NCBI GenBank assembly: GCA_965243825.1
Contig: CBDEVT010000001.1
Span: 2,232,001-2,296,000, forward strand
DNA: 64,000 nucleotides
DNA from: JAJCYX01 sp965243825
Lineage (GTDB): Bacteria > Chloroflexota > Dehalococcoidia > Lucifugimonadales > Lucifugimonadaceae
Reading direction: 5' to 3'
Shown here: positions 6,858 through 15,242 of the stretch, one piece after another
Numbering within the stretch: the first letter of the stretch is position 1
Layout of the letters: the number at the start of each line of letters is the position of its first letter
The notes under the pieces: model-generated
Databases searched by the model: none
What the model was told of the DNA's origin: nothing
What the model saw: the letters and a program-made list of their open reading frames with translations, nothing else
Position numbers and translations under genes: made by a program

Positions 6858-9383
6858 ATGGACATTCCAACCCTAAATACGGTCCTGTACGGGAGAGACA
6901 GCGAACTCCAACAGATCGTTACGTATTTGGATGATCCTGGTCATCGGCTCGTAACGCTCGTCGGTCCTGGTGGAATCGGCAAAACATGCCTCGCTATTGA
7001 GGCCGCTCGACGATATGGTGACCGCACAAAAGACGGCGCAGTTTTCGTGGACTTACAGGCAGTCGAGCAATCTGACCTGGTCATCCAACGCCTCGCCGAT
7101 TCGCTCCAGCTAGCAATCCAGGACAGTGAACCTGCAGTTTCACAGGTCATCCGCTTTCTGCAAGGTAAAGAAACGCTGATCTTCTTTGACAACTTTGAGC
7201 AGGTTGTCGATGCGGCGCCACTGGTCGGCCAACTCCTTGTCGAATCGCCCGGCACAACGGCCCTGATCACGTCCCGGACACCACTTCGCATCAGGCAAGA
7301 ATGGGTGCTCCACGTCGATGGGCTTCCCGTACCCGATGCTGAAGTCGAGCACACGTACGCAGACGAGGCTTCAACGCAACTATTTGTCGATCGCGCAACG
7401 AAGATTCGAACGGACCTGCAAGTCCAGAGCGAGTTGCCCGCCATCGAGCGAGTTTGCCGCCTCGTTGAAGGTATGCCCCTGGCGATTGAGCTGGCTGCTT
7501 CATGGGCGCACGTCCTTGATTGCTCGGAGATCGCAGACGAGCTCGAACGGAGCCACACGCTGCTGGAAACTGAGATGCGCGATGTGCCTGAACGCCATCG
7601 GAGCATCGAGGCGATATTTCAGCAATCGATGTCCATGCTCCCTGAGCTAGATCGACAGGTGTTTGGGAGACTTACGATCTTCAGGGGAGGCTTTACTCGT
7701 GATGCTGCCATCAAGGTGGCTGGAGCGAACCTCGGCATCCTTTCGTCACTGGTCAATCGCTCTCTGATTAGACCGGCAGGAAGTGGCAGATACCGCATAC
7801 ATGAACTCGTCCGCCAGCACGGAGCCGAAGACCTGGCGACCGATGAGGGCAACCGCAGCTCGACCGAGCGAGCCCATTGTGATTACTACATGGAATTGCT
7901 TGCTTCGCTCAGAGACGATCTGACAGTCGCTCGGCAAGTGGAAGCAGTGGCCGAGGTTGATGCTGAACTGGAAAACGTGCGGACTGCCTGGAATTTCGCC
8001 GTAGAGAACCTGCTCGCTCCGCTCATCGCGTATGCAGCAACCGCTTACGGACAGTTCATCCAATATCGGGGTCAATATGCGGTCGCAGGGCGGACTTTTG
8101 CCGACGCTGTGAAGGTACTGGAAAGTGCGGAGCAGACGACGGAGGTACAGAAGGCATTAGCGCTGGTACTGATCGAACATGGCAGGTTCAGCCTGCGACA
8201 GGGTCACATGTCTGACGCCCAGAGCGCCTATGAGCGGAGCGCTGCACTTCACCAAGCACTGGATATGGAACCCGAATTCGGGTTCCTAATGGACCCGCAA
8301 CTCGGCTTCGCTTATATCGAGTCGACCAGAGGAAACATCGACTCTGCCATAGACCATGCAACTGAATCGCTGGAGCGCGCCCAAACACAGCGACATCGAC
8401 CACACGTCGCTATGGCGAATCAGCTGCTCGGCCACCTTGCCCTGAGAAAGGGCGATCTGGAAAATGCCCGACGCTTCGACCAGACGGCAATGGAAGGATG
8501 CATCGAGCAAGGTGAGCGCTGGTTTCTGGCGTATTGCTACAACGAATTGGGCGAAGTCGAGGTCGCCGAGGGCCGGTACTCAGAAGCCTCCGAACTGTTC
8601 CAGCAAAGCTTAGAGATAAGCACGCAGTTCTCTGACCGCGCCAACATGGGCCTAGCGCACACCTACCTCGGCGAGGTGGCCTCACTGGCAGGCGACTATG
8701 AAAACGCTCGCCTCTGCTTTGAAGAAAGCCGGTCTGCCTATGAGCAACTTGGAGATCGAGGAGGTAGCACGCGGGTCCAGAGCGGACTCGGTCTCCTCGC
8801 AGTCTCACTTGGAGACTTCGCCACTGCGGCGGAATACCTGTCGCAGGTACTGGATACGGGCTTAGAGATGCAGTATCCAGCAATGATCCTCTGCGCCCTT
8901 GAAGGTGCCGGGGAACTCGCACTGAAAAATGGCCAGCGTAGCCAGGGAGTTCCATTGCTCGAATTCGTGGCGTCTCATCCATCTACAGAAGCTCGGACAA
9001 GCGCCCGTCTGACAGCCACCGCTGAACACATCGAACCTGCGAAAACGCAGGTAGGCTCCCTGGAAGAATATGTATCCATCGCCAGGGACCTCCTGGACAA
9101 TGTTCGATCTGAGACCACAAAGTCCGGACTGACAGTGGTAGGCACAGCAGCAACCACAACAACTAGTTCGACTCAGGCACTTCCAGACCCATTGACCGAC
9201 CGTGAACTAGAAATCCTCGACCTGGTTGCCCGCGGCTATCCGAACAAGCAGATCGCCGACGAACTGTTCATCACGCTTGGAACGGTCAAGTGGTACAACA
9301 ACCAGATCTACACCAAGCTCGGAGTACATAACCGGACAGGCGCCGTTTCCAGGGCCCGGCAACTCGAGCTGATCGAATCCTAA
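6858..9383 (+). CDS. STAND ATPase - TPR - LuxR transcriptional regulator
   Basis: 841 residues. Walker A is GPGGIGKT (36-43); the Walker B region LIFFDNFEQV and the later SRTPLRI sensor-like motif match the NB-ARC/AfsR-like type of STAND ATPase, which opens and oligomerises on ligand and ATP binding. The middle (about 350-720) is a string of TPR helices for binding a partner or ligand. The last 64 residues are a LuxR-type DNA-binding domain (LTDRELEILDLVARG, then KQIADELFITLGTVK). It is therefore a large signal-integrating activator; its target genes cannot be told from the sequence. The ribosome binding site is weak. Confidence 0.85.
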   Translation: MDIPTLNTVLYGRDSELQQIVTYLDDPGHRLVTLVGPGGIGKTCLAIEAARRYGDRTKDGAVFVDLQAVEQSDLVIQRLADSLQLAIQDSEPAVSQVIRFLQGKETLIFFDNFEQVVDAAPLVGQLLVESPGTTALITSRTPLRIRQEWVLHVDGLPVPDAEVEHTYADEASTQLFVDRATKIRTDLQVQSELPAIERVCRLVEGMPLAIELAASWAHVLDCSEIADELERSHTLLETEMRDVPERHRSIEAIFQQSMSMLPELDRQVFGRLTIFRGGFTRDAAIKVAGANLGILSSLVNRSLIRPAGSGRYRIHELVRQHGAEDLATDEGNRSSTERAHCDYYMELLASLRDDLTVARQVEAVAEVDAELENVRTAWNFAVENLLAPLIAYAATAYGQFIQYRGQYAVAGRTFADAVKVLESAEQTTEVQKALALVLIEHGRFSLRQGHMSDAQSAYERSAALHQALDMEPEFGFLMDPQLGFAYIESTRGNIDSAIDHATESLERAQTQRHRPHVAMANQLLGHLALRKGDLENARRFDQTAMEGCIEQGERWFLAYCYNELGEVEVAEGRYSEASELFQQSLEISTQFSDRANMGLAHTYLGEVASLAGDYENARLCFEESRSAYEQLGDRGGSTRVQSGLGLLAVSLGDFATAAEYLSQVLDTGLEMQYPAMILCALEGAGELALKNGQRSQGVPLLEFVASHPSTEARTSARLTATAEHIEPAKTQVGSLEEYVSIARDLLDNVRSETTKSGLTVVGTAATTTTSSTQALPDPLTDRELEILDLVARGYPNKQIADELFITLGTVKWYNNQIYTKLGVHNRTGAVSRARQLELIES

Positions 9384-9462
9384 AGCGATTCTTCTTCGTT
9401 CCGACCGCGCCCATCAACCCGGGTTAGGTCAGCCCGCGTCTCAACAACAATCCCTCTTGCCC

Positions 9463-9478
9463 ATCCTTGGATAGGTTC
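9463..9478 (+). repeat. Duplicated 16-nt element, second copy
   Basis: ATCCTTGGATAGGTTC, identical to 6390-6405. It lies 80 bases after the STAND-LuxR stop codon and 93 bases before the DsrE-like gene, so it could act at the end of one or the beginning of the other. Confidence 0.55.
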
Positions 9479-9570
9479 GCATTCTTCTTGCTGCCACGAG
9501 ACTGGTTCTTGTCGGGGACACAACCTCGGCAGACACAAAAAGTCGTGCGAGGCACGAAAGGAGAAGTCCG

Positions 9571-9939
9571 ATGGCAGAGAAGAAAAAGCTGGTAATTGTC
9601 CTGACACGTGGATTCGATGACGAGCGTTCGTCGGTTGCCTGGAGTATCGCAAACGGCGGTATCAATGCTGGTCTCGACGTAACGATGTTCCTGGTCAGTT
9701 CAGGTGTGGACTGGGTCCGCAAAGGCGCGGCAGTCTCGGCCAGGCTGAACCCTCTTGACCCGCCGATTGGAGAGATGATCGAGAACGTGGTCTCAAATGG
9801 ATCGACGATCATGGTCTGCCCGCCGTGCGCCAGGGTCCGCGGTTACGAGGACGACGGTCTCGTTGACGGGGTAGTTGTGACGGGCTCGCTCGCGATGCAC
9901 GAACTCATCAAGGATGGCGCAGCAACCCTCACCTTTTAG
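9571..9939 (+). CDS. DsrE/DsrF-like family small protein
   Basis: 122 residues with an alternating beta/alpha pattern: a first strand KKLVIVLTRG, a strand VTMFLVSSGV after a helix, then IMVCPPCARVRGY and a late VVTGSLAMHELI. This matches the DsrE/YchN fold. The CPPC pair places it with members that carry thiols, often linked to sulfur transfer or redox sensing. No dsr or tus genes are near, so the sulfur role is only a family-based guess. Start is well supported by AAAGGAG. It is followed after 120 bases by a small DUF1059-like gene; both may be stress-related. Confidence 0.75.
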   Translation: MAEKKKLVIVLTRGFDDERSSVAWSIANGGINAGLDVTMFLVSSGVDWVRKGAAVSARLNPLDPPIGEMIENVVSNGSTIMVCPPCARVRGYEDDGLVDGVVVTGSLAMHELIKDGAATLTF

Positions 9940-10059
9940 AGATGGCAAAAACGCGGACGAATGAAGGGCTGGCAACGACAGAGATGCTGGCCCTTCATTC
10001 CCGACCGTGTCTTCTTAGTCAGAAATTTAACCCGCTCTTAACTTCAAGGAACTCACGTA

Positions 10060-10320
10060 ATGGCAGCAGCAATCAAAATTTCGTGTCGGGGTATGGGCAT
10101 AGCCGATGGAGGCTATGTGGCCGGATCTTCCCTAGAGGAACTCGTAGAAGGCGTACGGCGCAAACTATCTGAGAGTTCAGCCGGATCTGTTTCTTCATAC
10201 AGGAGCAGCGATCTTGGAGACCTCGCTCGTAGCATTGTTATTCAGTCTTGTAGACCCGCACCGATACGCAGTGTGAAGGTGACGTCACAATCGGAATTTG
10301 CCAGGGGTTTCGCCGGTTAG
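10060..10320 (+). CDS. Small DUF1059-like protein
   Basis: 86 residues. The start ISCRGMGIADGGYVAGSSLEE.. (in two parts: ISCRGMG and YVAGSSLEELVEGVRRKL) resembles the N-terminal part of DUF1059 proteins, small cytosolic proteins of unknown function. The second Cys usual in that family is replaced. The C-terminal half has no match to anything known to me. AAGGA precedes the ATG at usable spacing. Ends in TAG 15 bases before repeat copy 4. Confidence 0.5.
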   Translation: MAAAIKISCRGMGIADGGYVAGSSLEELVEGVRRKLSESSAGSVSSYRSSDLGDLARSIVIQSCRPAPIRSVKVTSQSEFARGFAG

Positions 10321-10334
10321 TCGATTCTCATATT

Positions 10335-10379
10335 GTGGAGCTGAAGGGGTAGTAGACAGAACTTTTCGAGATGCTTTCT
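10335..10379 (+). repeat. Dispersed 44-bp element, copy 4
   Basis: GTGGAGCTGAAGGGG, then AGACAGAACTTTTCGAGATG. It lies between two same-direction genes, 120 bases before the dikinase start. Confidence 0.75.
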
Positions 10380-10498
10380 GGCTGGCGTGAAATGAGGCTC
10401 ATTCTTTGGAGTTTCAGTTTCGTTGCCTTGGTCGATCCGCTACCATGGCCGGCGCTTAACCTTCCTTTAACATCCCGTGCACTCATCGGAGGCCGTGT

Positions 10499-11353
10499 TT
10501 GAACGTCCTTTTCTTTGACGACAAAGGAGCAGACGACTCTTCGATGTGCGGTGGCAAAGGCGCGAGCCTTGGGCGGCTCGCCGGTTCGGCGAATGTCCCG
10601 CCGGGGTTCGTGATCACAGCGGATGTTTACCGGGATTGGTCGAGATCGGGCAGCGGAGAACTATCGGATCAACTCGACCAGGAGATTCGTTCCGCGTACG
10701 CCGAATTGCAGCGACGCAGTGGTGCCGAGGATGTAGCCGTTGCGGTCAGATCATCCGCCGTCGATGAAGACGGAGTCGACGACTCTTTTGCCGGGCTGCA
10801 CGACACTTATCTGAATGTCCGTGGAGCAACCGCAGTTGTAGCTGCGACGGTGAATTGCTGGCGTTCGCTGAAGAATGAGCGCGCCATTGACTACCGCAGA
10901 TCACGCGGGCTTGATGTTGACTCTGCGGTCATGGGAGTGGTGGTCCAACAACTCGTACTTGCCGACGCTTCAGCTGTTGCGTTCTCCGCCAATCCCATTA
11001 CGGGTGATCGAACAGAGGTTTTGATTAACGCTAACTATGGCCTTGGCGAAGCTGTGGTTAGTGGAGCGACAACTCCCGACACGATTGTCGTCAGCAAGAC
11101 CGACCTCGGAGCACAAGAACTAACTGTTGGCTCTAAGGAAGTGATGACAGTGAGGACCAGCGAGGGGACAGAGGAGAAGAGCACACCCAGGGTGATGCGG
11201 GACCTACCGGCTCTGAACCAGGAACAGGTAGCGGAAGTGGCGAGGTTGGCGATTGGCATGGAGGAACAGCATGGCTGGCCAGTCGACCTGGAGTGCGCCC
11301 TGAAGGGCGAGCAACTGTTCTTGTTGCAGTGTCGGCCGATTACGACACTTTGA
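10499..11353 (+). CDS. Dikinase ATP-binding subunit (PPDK_N domain, split type)
   Basis: 284 residues that cover only the N-terminal ATP-grasp part of PEP synthase / pyruvate phosphate dikinase proteins. Seen: GGKGASLGRL near residue 19, VAVRSSAVDED, SFAGLHDTYLNV, VAFSANPITGD, GLGEAVVSG and the closing DLECAL..LFLLQCRPIT. The family transfers the beta-phosphate of ATP to a His on a mobile domain; that domain is not in this protein but in the next gene (11421). Start: TTG with GGAGG seven bases upstream. Split dikinases of this kind are known for phenylphosphate synthase, while rifampicin phosphotransferase has the same parts in one chain. Confidence 0.75.
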   Translation: MNVLFFDDKGADDSSMCGGKGASLGRLAGSANVPPGFVITADVYRDWSRSGSGELSDQLDQEIRSAYAELQRRSGAEDVAVAVRSSAVDEDGVDDSFAGLHDTYLNVRGATAVVAATVNCWRSLKNERAIDYRRSRGLDVDSAVMGVVVQQLVLADASAVAFSANPITGDRTEVLINANYGLGEAVVSGATTPDTIVVSKTDLGAQELTVGSKEVMTVRTSEGTEEKSTPRVMRDLPALNQEQVAEVARLAIGMEEQHGWPVDLECALKGEQLFLLQCRPITTL

Positions 11354-11420
11354 CAAATCGATTAGTCGGACTACGACCGATCTCATCTATCAGGAGATTT
11401 GGATTGACGGAGGAAAAATC

Positions 11421-13106
11421 ATGACACAGAGTCCACCTGAACCGAGGCCGATTCCAGTACCGGAGGATTTCCAGTTTGAGTGGGATGATCCGGCTGATGC
11501 GAACCTGTCATTGACACAGGACAAGCAACATATGGCATCGCCTATGACTCCGTTCTCAGGCTGGGTCCACCAGAACTACTGGGCCGCCGGTGCTTCGGCC
11601 GGTATCGGCGCGTTGAGCCAACCTCTGATGGCAGATGTACGTCGGATCAACGGCTACTACTACGTCTCGTTCCACCCGAATGTCCCGCCGGAGCAGATGG
11701 AAGAGGCAGGGCATCGCGCTGAAGAAGGCCTCAAGGCCGCCATGCCTGTGTTCGTCGACAGGTGGGCGAATGAGTGGGAGCCAGAAGTCAGGAAGTACCA
11801 CGAGTCCTGGGAATCATTCGATCTGCAGGGAGCTTCTGACGCGGAATTGATTGAACACTTCAAGTGGACTATCGAGACCTATCAAAGGCTTTGGCACATC
11901 CATATGGAAGGCCTGCTGCCAGCGCTGGTTTCAATAAGCATGTTCGCAGACCTGTATGCGGATCTCGTGGAGGGTTCCGGGCCGCTTGATGCCTACAAGC
12001 TTTTGCAGGGCGTCGAAAACGAAAGTCTACGAGCGGGATCGGACCTCTGGGAGATCTCAAGGACTGTCAACGGAGATGTACGCGACACGCTGTTGAACAC
12101 ACCAACATCTGAGGTCATGTCCACGCTCGAGGAATCAGAAACTGGCCGAGAGCTTTCCGAGAAGATCACTCAATACATCGACAAATGGGGACGACGCTCA
12201 GACACCGTTATCGAATTCAGTGACCCTAGCTGGGTCGAAGACCCAACGATCGCGATCGACAACCTTAAGGGCTATGTGAGAAATCCAGATTCAGACCCCA
12301 TAGCCAAGTGGAACGAACTGGTTGCGGAGCGCGAACGGCTTGTTGAAGAGGTGCAGGACCTGATTGCAGGATATCCAGATCCTGTCAAAGAGCAGTTCAA
12401 CCACCTTCTCCACGCGGGCCAACACGGTCAGCGTCTTCAAGAGGACCACAACTGGTGGATCGATCAGCAGGGGACTCACTACGTACGACAGGTCGCGCTC
12501 GAGATCGGTCGCAGGTTGGTGTCCAACAGTGCAATTGCTGGACGCGATGACGTTTTCATGCTGACAGGCGACGAGATCCTACAGGCGGCATCTATTGGGT
12601 TAAGCGGCGATCTCAAATCAACGGTTGTGGAGCGCCAGGGCGAGATGGAGCGTTGGTCGAAGCTCGATGCTCCTCTCTTGCTCGGCACGGACTATGGGCC
12701 GCCGCCGGACAACCCTATTACGCGTACCCTGGGCAAGTTCTTCAACTACGGTCCTCAGCCCGGCGAGACCGATGACGTGCCGCCCGACGTGCTCCCCGGT
12801 GTATCAGGCTCCGCGGGCAAGGTGACTGGAACCGCTCGCGTGATCTTGAAGCTGAGTGATGCTGGCCGACTTTCCCCCGGGGAGATACTCGTGACGGTTA
12901 CAACGTCGCCACCATGGACGCCATTGTTTGCAACGGCGGGTGGCATCGTTACCGACACCGGCGGTCCGCTGAGCCACTGTGCGATCGTTGCGCGAGAGTA
13001 CGGTTTACCTGCGACGGTCGGCACCGGCCGGGCAACGAAGCTGATTAAGGACGGCCAGAAGATCGAGGTGGATGGTGTGGCCGGGACAGTAAGGCTCCTC
13101 AGCTGA
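11421..13106 (+). CDS. Dikinase substrate and phospho-His subunit
   Basis: 561 residues, complementing the preceding ATP-grasp subunit; together they total about 845 residues, near the length of single-chain rifampicin phosphotransferases. The first 430 residues are helical and Trp-rich and probably bind the substrate. The last 90 form the swivelling PEP-utiliser domain, with the phospho-accepting His at about 519 in TDTGGPLSHCAIVAREYGLP. The C-terminal PEP/pyruvate-binding barrel of true PEP synthase is missing, so the acceptor is likely a small organic compound, not pyruvate. GGAGG precedes the ATG. An MFS exporter follows after 35 bases, hinting that the pair may modify a compound that is also exported. 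Confidence 0.75.
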   Translation: MTQSPPEPRPIPVPEDFQFEWDDPADANLSLTQDKQHMASPMTPFSGWVHQNYWAAGASAGIGALSQPLMADVRRINGYYYVSFHPNVPPEQMEEAGHRAEEGLKAAMPVFVDRWANEWEPEVRKYHESWESFDLQGASDAELIEHFKWTIETYQRLWHIHMEGLLPALVSISMFADLYADLVEGSGPLDAYKLLQGVENESLRAGSDLWEISRTVNGDVRDTLLNTPTSEVMSTLEESETGRELSEKITQYIDKWGRRSDTVIEFSDPSWVEDPTIAIDNLKGYVRNPDSDPIAKWNELVAERERLVEEVQDLIAGYPDPVKEQFNHLLHAGQHGQRLQEDHNWWIDQQGTHYVRQVALEIGRRLVSNSAIAGRDDVFMLTGDEILQAASIGLSGDLKSTVVERQGEMERWSKLDAPLLLGTDYGPPPDNPITRTLGKFFNYGPQPGETDDVPPDVLPGVSGSAGKVTGTARVILKLSDAGRLSPGEILVTVTTSPPWTPLFATAGGIVTDTGGPLSHCAIVAREYGLPATVGTGRATKLIKDGQKIEVDGVAGTVRLLS

Positions 13107-13141
13107 CATTACCGAGGGTTCGAATCGAAGCGACGAAAACA

Positions 13142-14506
13142 TTGACGGAAAGTGACAGCGGCGAGCGAAGATTGCTCGCCGCTGTCGCGCTGATCTCAAT
13201 TCTTGCTCCACTCAACTCGACGATGATCGCGGTGGCGCTACCGAATGTTGTCGATGAGTTCGACACCAGCCTATCAAGCGCTGCATGGTTGGTCACTGCA
13301 TACCTGTTGGCGATGGCATCAGTTCAGCCGCTCGCAGGCAAGCTTGGTGACGTCATTGGGCGACGTCGTCTGATACTTGCAGCACTCGTCATGTTCAGCG
13401 CCGTCTCAGTTGGTGCCGCACTGGCTCCGAACATCTGGGTGGTGCTCATCTTTCGCGTGGGGCAAGCCATATCGATTTCTATCGCCCTGGCTAACGGCGT
13501 CGCCGTCATGCGACAGCGAATACCGTCCGAGCGCCGCGGCAAAAGCTTTGGATTGGTGGAGGCTGCAACTGGCCTTTCTGCCGCGGCAGGCCCTCTAGTA
13601 GGAGGACTGCTGGTTACGGGCCTGGACTGGCGCGCAATCTTCTTCGTCAACATTCCATTCTTAGCCGTCGCGATCGCGCTGGCCTGGAGAGCGCTACCGC
13701 ATGACGCAAGGAGTGACGGAATGAAGGGGTTCGATTATCTCGGTGCGGCCCTGTTGCTGATCACACTGTCCGCCTTTGCCGTTTTCTTTCTGATGCTCGC
13801 ACGAGGTGGTTCACCCGCGATCTATGGGCCCGTCGGAGTTTCGGCAATCGTGCTGGCTTTACTCCTCATCACAGTGGAGTTGCGCCATCGTAGCCCGGTC
13901 CTGCAACCACGGTTCTTCAGAAATAGAGGGTTCGCTGCACCAAGCGGAGCCGTCGGAACTTCCAACCTTGCGATGTATTCGATGCTGCTGGTGGTGCCGC
14001 TACTACTTGCATCACGTGGAAGTTATTCAGAGCTAGAGATCGGCGTAGTACTGACATCCCTTTCCGTAGGGATGGCCCTTCTTACGCCGATAGGAGGCCG
14101 GATGGCTGACCGGTTCGGGCGAAGGTTGCCGGCAGTGCTTGGACTCTCCCTGGGCGCTTTCGCATCCCTGTTACTTGCATTCAGCGGTGCTGAGATTGGA
14201 ATTGCTCCGCTTGTGATTAGCCTGGGTTTCATCGGAGTCGGCATGGGGCTTTCCAGCACAGGCATGAGAGTAAGTGCTGTGGAGTCGATACCTGTTCATC
14301 ATGCCGGCTCAGGCGCCGGTGTGTACTCGACTTCAAGGTACTTTGGATCAATTGTCGGTTCAGCGATCCTCGCGGGATTGATTGGCGTTGAAAGAACGAA
14401 CACCGATGGCATAGGTAACGTGTTTATTGTTGTGTCTGTATCGGCATTCCTCGCCGTCGGAGCGGCAGCGTTCATGGTTGCAAGGCCGGCAAGACAATCG
14501 GACTAA
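13142..14506 (+). CDS. MFS drug/metabolite exporter (DHA type)
   Basis: 454 residues, mostly hydrophobic, with 12 to 14 predicted membrane helices. Major facilitator marks are visible: WLVTAYLLAMASVQPLAGKL followed by GDVIGRRR between helices 2 and 3, and the antiporter-like GPLVGGLL in helix 5; the repeat GGRMADRFGRR is at the start of the second half. These features fit proton-driven export of small hydrophobic compounds in the inner membrane. The TTG start is read because no better start lies upstream; the ribosome binding site is weak, and coupling to the dikinase genes 35 bases upstream is plausible. Confidence 0.8.
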   Translation: MTESDSGERRLLAAVALISILAPLNSTMIAVALPNVVDEFDTSLSSAAWLVTAYLLAMASVQPLAGKLGDVIGRRRLILAALVMFSAVSVGAALAPNIWVVLIFRVGQAISISIALANGVAVMRQRIPSERRGKSFGLVEAATGLSAAAGPLVGGLLVTGLDWRAIFFVNIPFLAVAIALAWRALPHDARSDGMKGFDYLGAALLLITLSAFAVFFLMLARGGSPAIYGPVGVSAIVLALLLITVELRHRSPVLQPRFFRNRGFAAPSGAVGTSNLAMYSMLLVVPLLLASRGSYSELEIGVVLTSLSVGMALLTPIGGRMADRFGRRLPAVLGLSLGAFASLLLAFSGAEIGIAPLVISLGFIGVGMGLSSTGMRVSAVESIPVHHAGSGAGVYSTSRYFGSIVGSAILAGLIGVERTNTDGIGNVFIVVSVSAFLAVGAAAFMVARPARQSD

Positions 14507-14604
14507 CAACACCGAAAGTCGTCTCAGGGAAACGCGGACTTGCTCTAGACGATCTCAGCGTATGCATTGCCGTCGTTCCTAATGGTGTTCTGTGAGTTCA
14601 AAGT

Positions 14605-14648
14605 CTGGAGCTGAGGGGATGATAGGCAGAACTTTTCAAGATGAGTTC
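14605..14648 (+). repeat. Dispersed 44-bp element, copy 5 (consensus-like)
   Basis: CTGGAGCTGAGG, GGATGATAGGCAGAAC, then GAACTTTTCAAGATGAGTTC with the full GAACT/AGTTC inverted repeat. It lies between convergent genes. Confidence 0.85.
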
Positions 14649-14670
14649 TTCCTGCCGCGCAATTGAGCGA

Positions 14671-14728
14671 AATCAGCGTGAACGCTGATTCACACAGCAA
14701 GGGCCAGATCCGTAGACTTGGCCCTTGC
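14671..14728. terminator. Two successive hairpins between convergent genes
   Basis: Hairpin one: AATCAGCGT (14671-14679) with ACGCTGATT (14682-14690). Hairpin two: a 10-bp stem, GCAAGGGCCA (14697-14706) with TGGCCCTTGC (14719-14728). Neither has a strong T-run. They probably end the MFS gene and the minus-strand membrane gene at 14752. Confidence 0.6.
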
Positions 14729-14751
14729 TTGAGGAGGAAGGATGGCCCGTC

Positions 14752-14997
14752 TCAGGCGAGCATCACTGCGCTCGCAACTCCTCCGCCTACAACCAGTGCG
14801 ATGACAACTGATGCGGCGATTTCAAGCGCACGGACATGAACGAACCGGCTGATCGCGTTTGCATACAGACCAGGTTCCTCGCCGCTCTGCGGTCCAATGA
14901 TCTGCCTTCGACGCTCTCGTTGTGCCTGAGCGACCGGATCGTTGATCTTCGCTTTCGTGTCCATCTCCAACAGTGTGTGATTTGATCCGTGATTCAT
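14752..14997 (-). CDS. Small single-pass membrane protein
   Basis: 81 residues from the ATG at 14997, which has GGAGG six bases upstream; the longer frame to 15120 is not supported. The N-terminal half is polar and charged (MDTKAK, AQRERRR). A C-terminal hydrophobic segment (EIAASVVIALVVGGGVASAV) should be a membrane anchor, so the protein is tail-anchored. No family was recognised. A 7-bp inverted repeat AATAACA/TGTTATT lies 126-145 bases upstream (15123-15142) and could be an operator. Confidence 0.55.
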   Translation of the reverse strand: MNHGSNHTLLEMDTKAKINDPVAQAQRERRRQIIGPQSGEEPGLYANAISRFVHVRALEIAASVVIALVVGGGVASAVMLA

Positions 14998-15242
14998 TTC
15001 CATCCTCCGTCTGGGTGAGTCCTGTCGCTGGCATCCCGGCGACGCAATCAACTGTCGGCTTGAAAACAGGCAATAACATCCGAATCGATTGCCATTTGGT
15101 GCCCATCGCGAGGAATGCAATCAATAACAATCGAGTGTTATTCCTCGATGTGGTTAGCTGTTTCGATTGGGCTGGAGACGGATTCCCCTAGCGGCATCGG
15201 GCACATATGGGTGGTGCCTGTATGACGCCGCAGGGCCAGGCT

